Shown here in pieces: positions 21,303-32,073 of a stretch of 64,000 nucleotides of DNA (position 1 is its first letter; each line of letters starts with the position of its first letter). The stretch is from Fistulifera solaris. Its lineage: Eukaryota > Bacillariophyta > Bacillariophyceae > Naviculales > Stauroneidaceae. The stretch is taken from the NCBI GenBank assembly GCA_030295235.1, contig AP026133.1:62001-126000 (forward strand). Direction: 5' to 3'. The notes under the pieces are model-generated. The model was not told where the DNA came from. It ran no database searches and worked only from the letters and a program-made list of their open reading frames with translations. Both the position numbers and the translations under genes were made by a program.

Positions 21303-23187
21303 ATGGTAGGTTTCTGTAATTAGTCTTGTGATATAGCTTGACCTCTTTAAGTATCGTTCGGTGTTTCTCTGACACACAATTCTTTACTTACTCTTCTTCT
21401 TTTTTTTTCTGACTTCCCTCTTTCTTCAGTCCGACACGGATAGCGAAACCCGAAAGCCCATTATCACTCAAGATGATCATTCAATTCCAGCTTTTATTCA
21501 CTTTGGCGATCAGGACAGGATCGACGCAGAAGAAGAGGATGAGCAGCAGGAGGAGGATGAGGAGGAGGACGCCACTTGGGGTGAAGTTGTTCAAGCTTGC
21601 TGTGTGCGCACTCCAACCGAATGGGGATACGTGTTCGGAAGATTATGCGCGGTGGTGTTCTTCATGTACTTCTTTCTCTTTGGTTTGGAACTCATGAGAA
21701 CAGGGGCCAAGGTCATGACGGGTTGCACCGCTGGTGCACTCTTTGGAGATGAAACGAATCCGGTGGCCGGCCTCACCGTGGGTCTTTTCGCAACAGTCTT
21801 GTTGCAATCGTCCTCAACTACAACTTCTATTATTGTTTCTTTAGCTGGATCGGCCATTTCGGTCAGCCAGGCCATCTACATGGTCATGGGAGCCAATATT
21901 GGTACTACTGTCACCAATACAATTGTTTCATTGGGGCAACTGGGCGATGCGGATCAGTTGGAGCGCGCCTTTGCGGGGGCCACTGTACACGATATGTTCA
22001 ACATGATGACAGTGTGCGTGCTGTTTCCTCTGGAAATTGCTACGGGGTATCTTCGTCGCCTAACTGAGGTTATGGTCAGGGGCGCTTTTACCTCGAATGT
22101 GGAAACTTGGGAAGGGCCCATACGGAAGTATGTCGCTCCTTTAGGAGACAGAATTATCATGTCAAACAGCGACTTGTTAGCTGCGGTTGCTAGTGGTGAA
22201 GGCTCATGTGCAGAAGGTGATGGCTTTTATCCAATTCTTTGCGAGCCTGGAACCCCTTCTGCATCCAAGTGCCCCCAAGTCGGCCTTATTTCCTGCAATA
22301 GAGAGACAAATACTTGCCCATCGTTTTTTCAGCCCAATGCAACGTCCAAGGAAGACAAGATCTCAGGAGGAGTTGTCTTTGTGCTGGCTATAGTAATGCT
22401 TTTCTTTTGTCTGTTTGCACTCTTGAATATCTTACAGCGCATGTTGATGGGCTCATCTACTCGCATCGTTCACAAAGCTACCAGTCTAAATGGGTATGTG
22501 AATATGGCTCTTGGTTGTGGTCTCACTGTCCTGGTACAGTCTTCCTCCATCGTCACTTCTACCCTGACGCCGTTAGTGGGAATTGGTGTAATTCACTTGG
22601 ACCAAATGTACCCGTTAACATTGGGTTCCAATATTGGCACCACCATCACGGCTTTGTTAGCTGCCATGGTTACGGAGAGTCCCGAATCACTTCAAGTGGC
22701 CTTGAGCCACTTCATCTTCAACAGTATGGGCATTGTCATTTTCTATCCGGTTCCATTTATGCGTGCTTTCCCCCTACAGGCTGCTCGTCACCTCGGCAAA
22801 GCCACCCGCCAATGGCGTGGCTTCCCTTTTCTATACATTGGTGTCATGTTCTTCTTGCTCCCGCTGACGTCCTTCGGCATATCCTTTTTGTTCGCTCGCG
22901 GCAGTATGGGACTCACGGTTTTGGGTTCCTTCTTGGTAGCCGTGATTGCAATCAGCGGTGCGTACGGTTTTTACTGGTGGAGATTCCAAGACGGGAAACA
23001 GTACTGCAATAATCGTTTCGAACGACGCGAACGCCTGCGGGTTGCCATCCACAATTTGCCGGACGATATGGATTATCTCAAAACCCAGATTGCTTTGCTA
23101 ATAAGCCATACGCGTCTTCCAGACAGTGAGGATGAGGATGATGATGATGATGATGATGATGAAGAAAGTGCCAATGTTGAAAGATGA
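21303..23187 (+). CDS. SLC34-type Na+/phosphate cotransporter, copy 1
   Basis: Plasma-membrane Na+-coupled phosphate uptake (NaPi-II family). Exon 1 contributes only the start codon (21303-21305); a 124-nt intron (21306-21429) follows; exon 2 runs 21430-23187. 586 aa, no frame break. The two inverted repeat units typical of SLC34 are clear: QSSSTTTSIIVSLAGSAISV (about 126) with GANIGTTVTN, and QSSSIVTSTLTPLVGIGVI (about 370) with GSNIGTTITALLA. Between them is an extracellular loop with conserved Cys. The C-terminus ends in nine Asp coded by a GAT microsatellite. Copy 2 at 26918-28878 is a close paralog on the same strand. Gene names cannot be assigned between copies. Confidence 0.93.
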
Positions 23188-23265
23188 TAAGACGTTTCTT
23201 GTGTTTATAGTGCTATAAATAGGTTATTATTTTTACGGGACTCGGATGAAATGATCAACTTTTGC

Positions 23266-23300
23266 GTACTGGTACCGGTACCAGGTACCGTACTTGTACT
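23266..23300. repeat. GTACC-rich palindromic tract
   Basis: GTACTGGTACCGGTACCAGG then TACCGTACTTGTAC. Lies between the first transporter and the small membrane protein gene, in a 408-bp gap that otherwise holds nothing recognised. Confidence 0.6.
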
Positions 23301-23595
23301 CGGGCCTCATTTTGGTTGTGGGTCTCCATGTAGTAGGGATCAGGGGATTTAAGTCGTGTTTGGCGCCATCGTTTCGTGAGGAGGAGGACGAGTCAGTCGT
23401 GTCGCGGGCCACCGCACCGAACCCTACTTGGATGGTACAAGTACTCGTAATGACTTCCGGCCGGCGCGCGGACACATCACGATTAGCGAGACGCACACAT
23501 TGACACACACACACACAGAGGGACGAAAACCAAGTTGTTTGATTGTTTGAGTAAAGCATCGTTGTGGCCTTTATTTCTTTAACAATAACAAAATA

Positions 23596-24045
23596 ATGAT
23601 ATTTCGATACACGCGATTCTTACGATTCACACAACGTAGCAATAAACGAGCTTTTTCGACGCCGTCGCCGCCATCCGGCGATCCGTTTGCTGTATACTGG
23701 AGTGGTTTAGCAGCGTTTGCTGGTTGGTCGGTAACCTTGTCGACGTTCTATCCACACTACGATAATAGTCATTTGTCGTCGTCGTCGTCGTCGTCTTTGC
23801 AAATGACACAAGACATTGCTCTCTTTAGCTCCATCTTCGCTTTACTGTCGTGGAACTCTGCTTGGTTGTTTCGCTGTCATCTTTTGAATGTAATGACCAT
23901 TGTCGGTACGGCTCTCCATCCTTGGCCGTCGACGACGCCGTTATTGCAACGATACCATACAACTGACTGGCAATGTCATGAAGAAATAATACAAACAAAA
24001 CATTCTTCTCGAAATATTCTACCCAACAAAGAAAAGATGGCGTAA
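23596..24045 (+). CDS. small membrane protein of unnamed family, copy A
   Basis: 149 aa. The basic, Arg/Phe-rich N-terminus (MIFRYTRFLRFTQRSNKRAF) could target mitochondria (inference). Two hydrophobic segments follow, around YWSGLAAFAGWSVTL and QDIALFSSIFALLSW, joined by a Ser run. Blocks shared with the protein at 29307-29732: Y-W-S-x-L-x-A-x-AGWS, MTQD, CHLLNVMTIVG and DWQCHEE. The gene follows SLC34 copy 1 by 408 bp; its paralog lies beside SLC34 copy 2. Function unknown. Confidence 0.6.
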   Translation: MIFRYTRFLRFTQRSNKRAFSTPSPPSGDPFAVYWSGLAAFAGWSVTLSTFYPHYDNSHLSSSSSSSLQMTQDIALFSSIFALLSWNSAWLFRCHLLNVMTIVGTALHPWPSTTPLLQRYHTTDWQCHEEIIQTKHSSRNILPNKEKMA

Positions 24046-24524
24046 TAGATTCGAATCATCAAAAAGAGACACATTGAATATACGGAGGAGTGAGTCGTCT
24101 CGAAGGGATGATGATTCATGGTGTTACATGGAAGCACTTCCATTTGTGTGCGTTAAAGGCTGTTCAACCGTACGACCACTACTCTTTCTTTTTCTTTCCT
24201 TTTCCAATCAGCGACTCTTTTTGCGACAAGAATCTACCCAACGCCAGGGAGTCAAAGATCGTCATGCAGGACGATGCACATGGTACTTGTCCCACCGATC
24301 GAAAATGAGCACTGAATCGATGAGAGGGTAAAAGGACACTATTGTTCAACGTGTTCTGCGCGATAGAGACCATTCAATGCTAACTTTTTGCTACAATAGA
24401 CATAGAATACACAAGTAAATAATACTTACAAATAGAAAAGAAAAAAACCGTTGTTTTGCTTGGTCGAATGGTACAATGGTTTCCAATCTAGAATTCCTCA
24501 TAGACCGCTTCTAAACAACCACCT
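24046..24524. other. convergent intergenic region, nothing recognised
   Basis: Between the stops of 23596-24045 (+) and 24525-26143 (-). No RNA or coding signal seen. Confidence 0.35.
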
Positions 24525-26143
24525 TTACTTTCGTGCACGACCAAGCCATTGCTTTGTTCTTTGCCATATCCAGTTGCGACTCGACGGCGGAGACGTTGTA
24601 TCATCATCACCATCCATAATGGCGTGTTGCAGGAGTTCACACAGCACATCTGTATGATCTGACAGTAAGAGCGCCGTGCGTTGAAAATTTCGCAAAAGCA
24701 TCAAAGCAGTCGCGACGAACGAGGGTCGCTCAACGCGGAGTTGTTTTTGCATAAAGGTGGTTTCGCGAGAACCTTCGATCCTCGATAAAAGTGATTGAGT
24801 GAGTACAATTCATCCATAACCCGTCCATTCGAAAGGATATTTCCAACATCATCTTTCACGACAATTTGTTGATTGTGCGTGATCAATTTTGAATCTGAGC
24901 CAAATTGGGACCAAAGGCGCGTTCTCTGTGGCGAACAAATGTTTTGATTTCACGCAATCCCGGATGATCTTCTATACCTTCTAAAATGGTCCCCATGTGT
25001 AAATCCCAATCCACTTCCGATGATTCGCGATCACATACATCCCAAATTTGCAAGTCCCTATTTGCTTGAACCGCGTATATCATTTCTTGGACGACCGACT
25101 TGGGTGCTGCAATGACAGTGTCAGAAGCACTCAACTTGACACGAATTTGGAGTTCTTTGAAATGACTCAATTCCATCACGCGCCGCCAAAACAAAAGCAT
25201 ACATTCGGTAGGAAAGGTATCACCATCATTATCATCATCATCATCATCATCATTATGATAGATGGTGAGAGCCAATTGTCAATAAAAATAAGCAACGAGG
25301 GTATACCCAATTTCATCAATGTCATTGTCGTGATTTCGTAGTGTAACGAACCCGCTTCTCTCCAGAACGGGATTGAGGCAGAGATATCATTCAATTGAGG
25401 CAGACGCAAAGTATCAATCGTTGTAGCTTGAATCACGCAACTAAAAGCGTTGAATTTCCATGAGTAAGGTGTGACTTCATCATCACTTTCGGTGAATGTT
25501 AACGATCCAAATGGGGTGGAACGCTTGTGGAGGGCATTTACAAACGTCATTCCACCATCTTCCAACAAACAACGAGAAAGTATCAAAGAGATACGATGCC
25601 GTCTCGTTGCCAGTATTTTGGATTGTTCTGGACGGAGTTGCACATTGACAAAGTGTATAGTACGTGATGGAATTGCTTCTAGCATATGCTGCAAAGAGTG
25701 TGTTCGAGCGGCACTCAAATTCAAGACAGGATAGCTGTGCATGCCTTGGATCCGCAATAACGTTGACGATTTCTGGTGTTGCCAAGGTTCTTCTAACGCC
25801 ATAAAATAGGCTGCCGTTTTCGCAATGGCGTCGTCTGTTTTTCCGACAATATACAATCGGGGAACGCTGCTCTTATCATTGCCATAATCGAAGAGCAAGC
25901 ATCGTTGATTGTAAGGCGGACGGTCGTGACTCGTTGGCGGCGTTACGTAAACAAGAGTTTCGTCCTCTCGCCAATCCATCACTACTTTCTTCTTGCACTG
26001 GAGGATTTCATGCAGGTTGACGGGTTGACGACGGAGTGTGTGTATCGGCGTCTTTTCTCCGCTACTCCAATGAGCAACGTGCTCTGGTTGGCGAGGAGCT
26101 TCGAGCAAAAGGAGCGAATCTTCTTGTTATTATTTCTCGACAT
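24525..26143 (-). CDS. LRR-like diatom protein, frame-disrupted
   Basis: About 540 aa readable from ATG at 26143 (MSRNNNKKIRS) through four one-base gaps in short T or A runs (near 26116, 25276, 24887 and 24763) to the stop at 24525. The middle has the irregular Leu/Ile spacing of leucine-rich-repeat-like proteins (LRLPQLNDISASIPFW, LHYEITTMTLMKLG), interrupted by an Asp run coded by a GAT/ATC microsatellite (25223-25258). The C-terminal blocks NHFYRGSKVL, RPSFVATALM, FQRTALLLSDHTDVLCELL match a C-terminal pattern I associate with abundant uncharacterised diatom LRR-like proteins. It sits inside the transporter duplication, between the copies. Role unknown. Confidence 0.55.
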
Positions 26144-26917
26144 GTAGGAAAGCACAGTTTAAAAAAAGGAGCCAAACGGATTGACTTTCAACACGCGTGT
26201 AAAGTATACAACAAAAGATGCGAAAGGAATGATGAATGGGAGACAAAATAATAGTGAAGAAAGCAATCGATAACGTAACGAGGGAAATGTAATACCTGGT
26301 ATTTGGTTTGTTATTATTGACCAAAATTATATTGCAACACTCAACATACGCAAACATAGATCTCGTCCTCTCGCGCGTTTGTTTCCGATCTTTGTCAATG
26401 TCTGTACGTCGGTCAGCGAGTACAAGAAGTACGCTCTTTCTAAAAGACTTGTCTCCAGTCACTATTACTCGAGACGCGGATGACAGATGACAGATGTTGG
26501 GGCAAATCTCGCGCGCTTCGCCGCGCGATCTACCGAATACTCACTCTGATCGAAAATGGTTTTTTCGTTGGCGAAAACGGCGACCATGAAGGATCCTAAA
26601 AATCCAAAGACAATCACACACAAACTCCATCACTCCACCAAAAACTGTTTTTCGATGATCTTGGTTGACGCAGAACCTTTCTTTTTGAGAAGTCTCGGAG
26701 CTCGCAATATGAATCTTGTTGATTCATTGAATAGATTCTTTTGTAAGAGATATACGAGATGCCAACCATTGGTGGCAGGGGGAAATACTTGTAATCACAA
26801 TCGCCTTCCCTTTCCTCAAGATCGTGTCAAAAACACAATTTGGATCTGAAAACGTTTTTTCCTTGCAAACACTTCTGACTTTTGATCCATCCCTGTTGAA
26901 AACTCTTTCTATTTGTC
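26144..26917. promoter_or_regulatory. divergent upstream region, LRR-like gene and second phosphate transporter
   Basis: No gene seen. Contains a short GC-rich inverted repeat CGCGCGCTTCGCCGCGCG at about 26509-26527. The rest is AT-rich leader. Confidence 0.35.
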
Positions 26918-27069
26918 ATGGTAAGCAATTGTATTTGCTCTCGTGGTCAATTTTCTTGTTTACCAAGTGCGGGCTTTTCCATCAATACAAAGTACATACA
27001 TTCCTTCTATCCAACGAAAACGGTTATTGCTGGTTGGAATACATCATTACCACGATCTTCTGCGTTGCT

Positions 27070-27101
<32 letters not shown>

Positions 27102-28878
27102 ACACCCGTAATCACACCAAACACCTCTTTTCACATAACACACAGTCGGACGAAGATAGCAACGAACCCAAAAAACCCATTATTACATCACGCAAGGATC
27201 GTCCTACTGGATCGATTCACTTTGGTGATGATGATTTCAACGCTGACGAAGAACCGGCCGATGCCACTTGGGGTGAAGTCTTTCAAGCTTGCTGCGTACG
27301 CAGTCCTACAGAATGGGGCTACGCGTTTGGAGGATTCCTCGTCGTCTGCTTCTTCCTATACTTCTTCCTGTTTGGATTGGAGCTCATGGGAACAAGTGCC
27401 AAAGTCATGACGGGTTGCACTGCCGGTGCCCTCTTTGGAGATGAAACCAACCCCGTGGCTGGTCTCATGGTGGGTGTCTTGTCGACCGTCTTGTTGCAGT
27501 CGTCTTCGACCACTACTTCCATCATTGTGTCCCTCGTGGGTTCGGCCATTTCGGTTCGTCAAGCGATTTACATGGTCATGGGAGCCAACATTGGTACTAC
27601 CGTCACCAACACGTTGGTTTCTTTGGGTCAATTGGGAGATGCGGATCAGTTGGAACGTGCCTTTGCCGGTGCCACTGTACACGATATGTTCAACTACATG
27701 ACCGTGTGCATCCTTTTCCCCCTCGAGATTGCTACCGGGTACCTTCGTCACTTGACGGGTGCCATGGTCAAGAACGCCACCACCTCGGACGGCGAAACTT
27801 GGGAAGGACCCGTCAAGAAGTTTGTCTCGCCGCTGGGAGAGCGCATCATCAAGTCCAACAGCAAGTTAATTACGGCCGTTGCCAAGGGAACCGGTTCTTG
27901 TGACGACGGCGATGGCTTTTATCCCGTTCTTTGTGAGCCAGGAGAACCCACCGCTTCCAAGTGCAAGCAAGTTGGTCTCATTTCGTGCAACAGCGACAAG
28001 AATACATGCCCGTCGTTTTTCCAACCCAACGCAACCGCCAAAGATGATAAGGTTTCGGGTGGAGTGGTCTTTTCATTTCCATTGTCATTCTCTTTACGTG
28101 CTTGTTGGCGTTGGTGAATGTCTTGCAGCGCATGTTGCTCGGCTTGTCGACTCGTGTCGTGCACAAAGCGACCAATGTCAATGGGTACGTGGCGATTGCC
28201 GTTGGTTGCGGTTTGACCATCTTGGTCCAGTCTTCTTCGGTAGTAACTTCCGCTTTGACCCCTCTCGTGGGAATTGGTGCGATTCACATTAACCAGATGT
28301 ACCCCTTGACCTTGGGTTCCAACATTGGCACTACCGTCACGGCGTTGTTGGCTTCCATGGTCACGGAAGGAACCGAATCGTTGCAAGTTGCATTGTGCCA
28401 CTTGTTCTTCAACATTACCGGTATTGCCATTTTTTACCCGATCCCCTTTATGCGCGCGATCCCCATTCACGCCGCCCGTCAGCTCGGAAAAGCCACCCGT
28501 CAGTGGCGTGGATTCCCGTTCTTGTACATTGGTGTCATGTTTGTCCTTCTCCCCGCTATTTGCTTGGGTATCTCTTTCCTCTTTGCGGACGGCAGCAAGG
28601 GTCTCACGGTGCTCGGGTCGCTCTTGGTGGTGGTCCTCGTTTTGTCCTTTGGCTACCTTGCCTACTGGTGGCGTTTTAAAGACGGCAAGCAGACTCTCAA
28701 TGCTTGCTTTGAGCGTCGCGAACGTGCCCGCCTCACCATGCAAGATCTCCCGGATGACATGGAGTTTCTCAAGGCCAAGGTGATGGCCCTGATGGAACAC
28801 ACGGGCCTTCCGGATGATGAAGAACAGGGCGCGACGGACAAGATCAAGGACGAGGATGAAGAAGAAGTGGCGGCTTAA
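26918..28878 (+). CDS. SLC34-type Na+/phosphate cotransporter, copy 2
   Basis: Tandem paralog of 21303-23187. Again the start codon stands alone in exon 1 (26918-26920), followed by a 225-nt intron (26921-27145) carrying a long CT repeat, then exon 2. Contains ATWGEVFQACCVRSPTEWGY, QSSSTTTSIIVSLVGSAISV, GANIGTTVTN, QSSSVVTSALTPLVGIGAI and GSNIGTTVTALLA. About 577 aa. One base is missing in the T run at 28070-28073; alignment with copy 1 shows the frame resumes at once on the far side, and adding one base restores an exact codon count. I read this as a sequence error. The C-terminus is acidic but lacks the poly-Asp tail of copy 1. Same predicted role in phosphate uptake. Confidence 0.92.
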
Positions 28879-29306
28879 AAAGTCGATGAGCGTTCTATAT
28901 ATGTGGTAGTTATTTCTCTTGTGGAGTAGAGTTCGGTCGAACTTTTATTAGAACTCCGTGTTTGCACAGTGATATATATATATATATTCTAGTTCTAGTT
29001 AGACGTGTTGTATGGAATGAGTTTATTATTTATTTGCAAGAGTTCGGTATCATGTCCGAAGCCGGAAGGACGTTCTGACTTTTCATCGACCGGAAATTTG
29101 TTAAATCAACGGATAGTGTAAGGAGAGTGAAGAAACTCGGATTCAGCAAAAAAAACGCTCTGGAAAAAGTGTCGTATTATGTATGATTTGGAAACAACAG
29201 GGCTGTGCGACTTGCAGTGTATTTGTCAATTTATTTGTTATGCGTTTTTACTCATTTCTATGGACTATCTATATCTCTCTCTCTCTCTTTCTTTCTCTCT
29301 TTCTTT
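28879..29306. other. convergent intergenic region with AT and CT microsatellites
   Basis: A TATATATATATA run (28974-28986) and CT tracts (29272-29305). No gene. Presumably carries the 3' ends of both neighbours. Confidence 0.45.
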
Positions 29307-29732
29307 TTAGGACTCGGTTCGTTCACCGTGACATTGCCAATCATCGGCACGATACGATTTAATGTGACATCGTTCTGCATGGTTTTCCAAATAATGATAC
29401 AAAATGGTTCCGACATTCGATAGATGGCAAGCTACCAACGATAAATTGCGCGTCACGCACAACGAAGCGATGGCCCAGGCGGTCGAATAGAGGACGACAT
29501 CTTGTGTCATCGCTAACGAAGGTGGTGGTGACGACGACGACGACTCGGAAGACGCGGTCATGCTCCATCCCGCACAGGCTCCCAATAGACTCCAATATGT
29601 GAAAAAGCAATGATGATGATTCGTTGGATCGGCATGGAACCACAACGACAGCAATCCTTGTGATCGACGTTGTTGTTGTTGTTGTCGTCGCACAATTTGT
29701 TGCAACAACGTCGAATATCGTTGCATTGACAT
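29307..29732 (-). CDS. small membrane protein of unnamed family, copy B
   Basis: 141 aa, paralog of 23596-24045. The Gln/Arg-rich N-terminus (a CAA/CAG repeat) is a plausible mitochondrial presequence (inference). It then shares the family blocks: FTYWSLLGACAGWSMTA, a Ser run, LAMTQDVVLYSTAWAIASL, ACHLSNVGTILYHYLE and DDWQCHGE. Two probable membrane helices; conserved Trp, Cys and His residues. Orientation is opposite to copy A relative to the adjacent transporter, so any block duplication was followed by inversion of this gene. Function unknown. Confidence 0.6.
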   Translation of the reverse strand: MSMQRYSTLLQQIVRRQQQQQRRSQGLLSLWFHADPTNHHHCFFTYWSLLGACAGWSMTASSESSSSSPPPSLAMTQDVVLYSTAWAIASLCVTRNLSLVACHLSNVGTILYHYLENHAERCHIKSYRADDWQCHGERTES

Positions 29733-30540
29733 GGATTTGATCTTTATGTTTTTATTAAGTGTTGATGAGAAATAATAAAGAATGGTTATGAGGATCGTCG
29801 AAACGTTGGGAATGCAAATCGGAGAAATTATTTGTGCTTTTTTTGTGATGTTTTCCGAGCGGTCGGAGAAACAAACACCATCATGTCCATCTCGCGTAAG
29901 GGAGGCATTTCTCGCCTAAAAACAAATGAATGGTGGATAGTGGGTGGTGGGTGTCTGCTTGGCCATTATCAACTTGAACTTGCCGGACAGAATAAGCTTT
30001 ATGCGAGATGCGAGTATCAGCTTTCTTCTAATGCAGCGTCAAACGAAAGTGTACTTTCGATTTACTATGAGAAAGCTTTCGTGGTGCCAGCGCACACTTG
30101 TTCTTTGAGCTTTGTCCTTTGCCTTCCGCGTCGATTGTGCTTGTACTTTCGTTTCGCCCAACCGGGACCGTCGGGAAATTCTCAATCCCGAGCGCTATCA
30201 CGGTGGTTTCTCGCTAGAATTGCTCGTTTTCGTTCACGGCATCGACCTTAAACGTGGGGGAGGGTTCTAATTTCCAATCGACGCATCCAAATTGTGTCTC
30301 CCGCCACCGCCTTCCAGGCGAATGTACAAATAATACACTATGCCAAAAACGAGCTGCTACCTTTTGGCCGTGGACGAAGCAGTAGCATCACCTTCGTTCC
30401 TACGAAGTTTAGAAAAGTTCTATCACTCATTTCGCCAATAACAGCCTCGTTTTTAAAGTAAACGAAAGTAATTTAATAACTTATGCATATCATTAGGATG
30501 TTCCGAAAAGCCGCCCCCGACGTCTCAAGCGTTGCTTGGC
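29733..30540. other. intergenic, no gene recognised
   Basis: A plus-strand open frame at 29832-30251 has no protein-like pattern or family resemblance and was not called. Otherwise featureless. Confidence 0.4.
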
Positions 30541-31304
30541 TTACAATTGTGTCAAGTAAGGTTTCAGCATAACGTCCACCACACCTCGTCCAGTGCGGAG
30601 ATTCTCAGTACTCACGCAGATCGGATCAGTTGCTGTGAACGTAAAGGTGTCTTTCACATCCTGATTTTCGTTTTGTGACAACTCTGTAGGAATCATTTGG
30701 TTGAAGATTTTCGTGACACATTCGGCACCAATTTCTACGCCCGTGCCACCTCCGCAGGGCGTGCAGGGACAAGATTCTCCACCAATCGATGCGGTACATC
30801 CACTGACGCTAATCGTACGATCACGGAGACTCGGACGACTGTTGCTGGAAACATCCAAACACGCGTTGGGAATGGTGAAATTTAATTTGGGGGCAAATCG
30901 ACATCGGACGCGCTATATTCGGGACCGGCAACCTTATCGACGAGCTGTTCGGCGTCTACTACCATGAGAGCTTGTCCGGTGCAGCCACCAATCTCCACGT
31001 CTCCATTGGCTCGTTTGGGGAAGCGTCCTTTGAACGTCGGATTCAAGCAGGTCGATTCTTCGTAAATAATAGGCAACTCCACAGGAAGAAGACCATCGAA
31101 CAATCCACCGACATCACTGATACAAACTTCAGTGGCACAGTCGAAAAGAGGACGACGAATGAAGCGAAGTCCGCAGTCGCATTCAAAGGGAAAGGGAGGA
31201 TCGATGGCGGTGATGACTTGGCTCATGAGTCCATTGCACAAGGGGCCGGCTTGTGCGGGGGCAATCGATACCAATAGCAGCAAAGAAGAAAGGGAGAGTT
31301 TCAT
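30541..31304 (-). CDS. secreted cysteine-rich protein
   Basis: 254 aa once a single missing base in the TT run near 30895 is allowed (net length then exactly 255 codons). Clear signal peptide MKLSLSSLLLLVSIAPAQA. The mature protein has paired Cys throughout: FECDCGLRF, CATEVCISDVGG, TCLNPTFKGRFP, IGGCTGQA, then after the break CTPCGGGTGVEIGAECV. Not recognised as a named family. Probably extracellular or wall-associated. It lies 770 bp downstream of another secreted cysteine-rich gene on the same strand, which may reflect shared biology. Confidence 0.6.
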
Positions 31305-32073
31305 TTTGATGTGCTATAAAGACGTTGAGAATAATCGTCAAAACGAGAGGAAACAAAAAAAAGGAAAAGGCGATTTTGTGTGATCGTTGTCGCTAACCAG
31401 CGTGTTCCAATCGGTCATAACTCGTTTTCTTCAGTCATCGGCGTGATAGTCGAGAAGATCATTGCTCCACTATTTATTGAGAACGGAATTCCAATACCGG
31501 TACCGTGTACCGTACGTGATACTCCAGTAAGTAGTGATAAGACGTGCTTCGTCAATCATTATTTATCAAGTCAAAGTACATCTTGTACTATTTTCTAATC
31601 TTGAGTCATTTACTCTTTACTCCCTACGAAGACTATCGTTCATCGTTCGTGGAGAACCGAGGAATCAAAGGATGTTTTTCTTGGCCCAACCTAATGTCTG
31701 GCAGAGCCAGTCACAAGTCCAATAGGCACTTGCTGGCCGTCTGGCGTCTGGTGTAGGCTTCTCTGCTCTCTGCTGTCTGCTGTCTCCGACTTTCTCATTG
31801 GGCCTTCGAAAGTCGTCCCAAGTAGTCGTCCCGAAACTGGACAGTCGCGATAAACGAACTTATGGTCTCTCTCTCTCTCTCTCTCTCGAAGAGAGAAAGA
31901 AGCCGGAGTGATGAAAAGAAGAGGTCAAGTTGTGTTTTTTTTTGTTACTCTTTATTAATAATTTTATTTCAAATACTCTCATGAAATATGACTATGAATT
32001 GATTGGAAAAACGGTTGTCTTATTCTCTCGGTAAGAGAATGACGCACTCTGGGTTTGATTCCCTCCATTTTTA
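31305..32073. other. intergenic with GTACC tract and CT hairpin
   Basis: A GTACC cluster at 31494-31515 (ATACCGGTACCGTGTACCGT) and a (CT)n tract at 31865-31888 that runs directly into CGAAGAGAGA, so the CT run can pair with the following GA run. No gene. Confidence 0.5.

Noticed and set aside
24460-24520. GGTCGAATGGTACAATGG, resembling the start of a tRNA
   Set aside because: No B box or 3' acceptor strand follows at the right distance.
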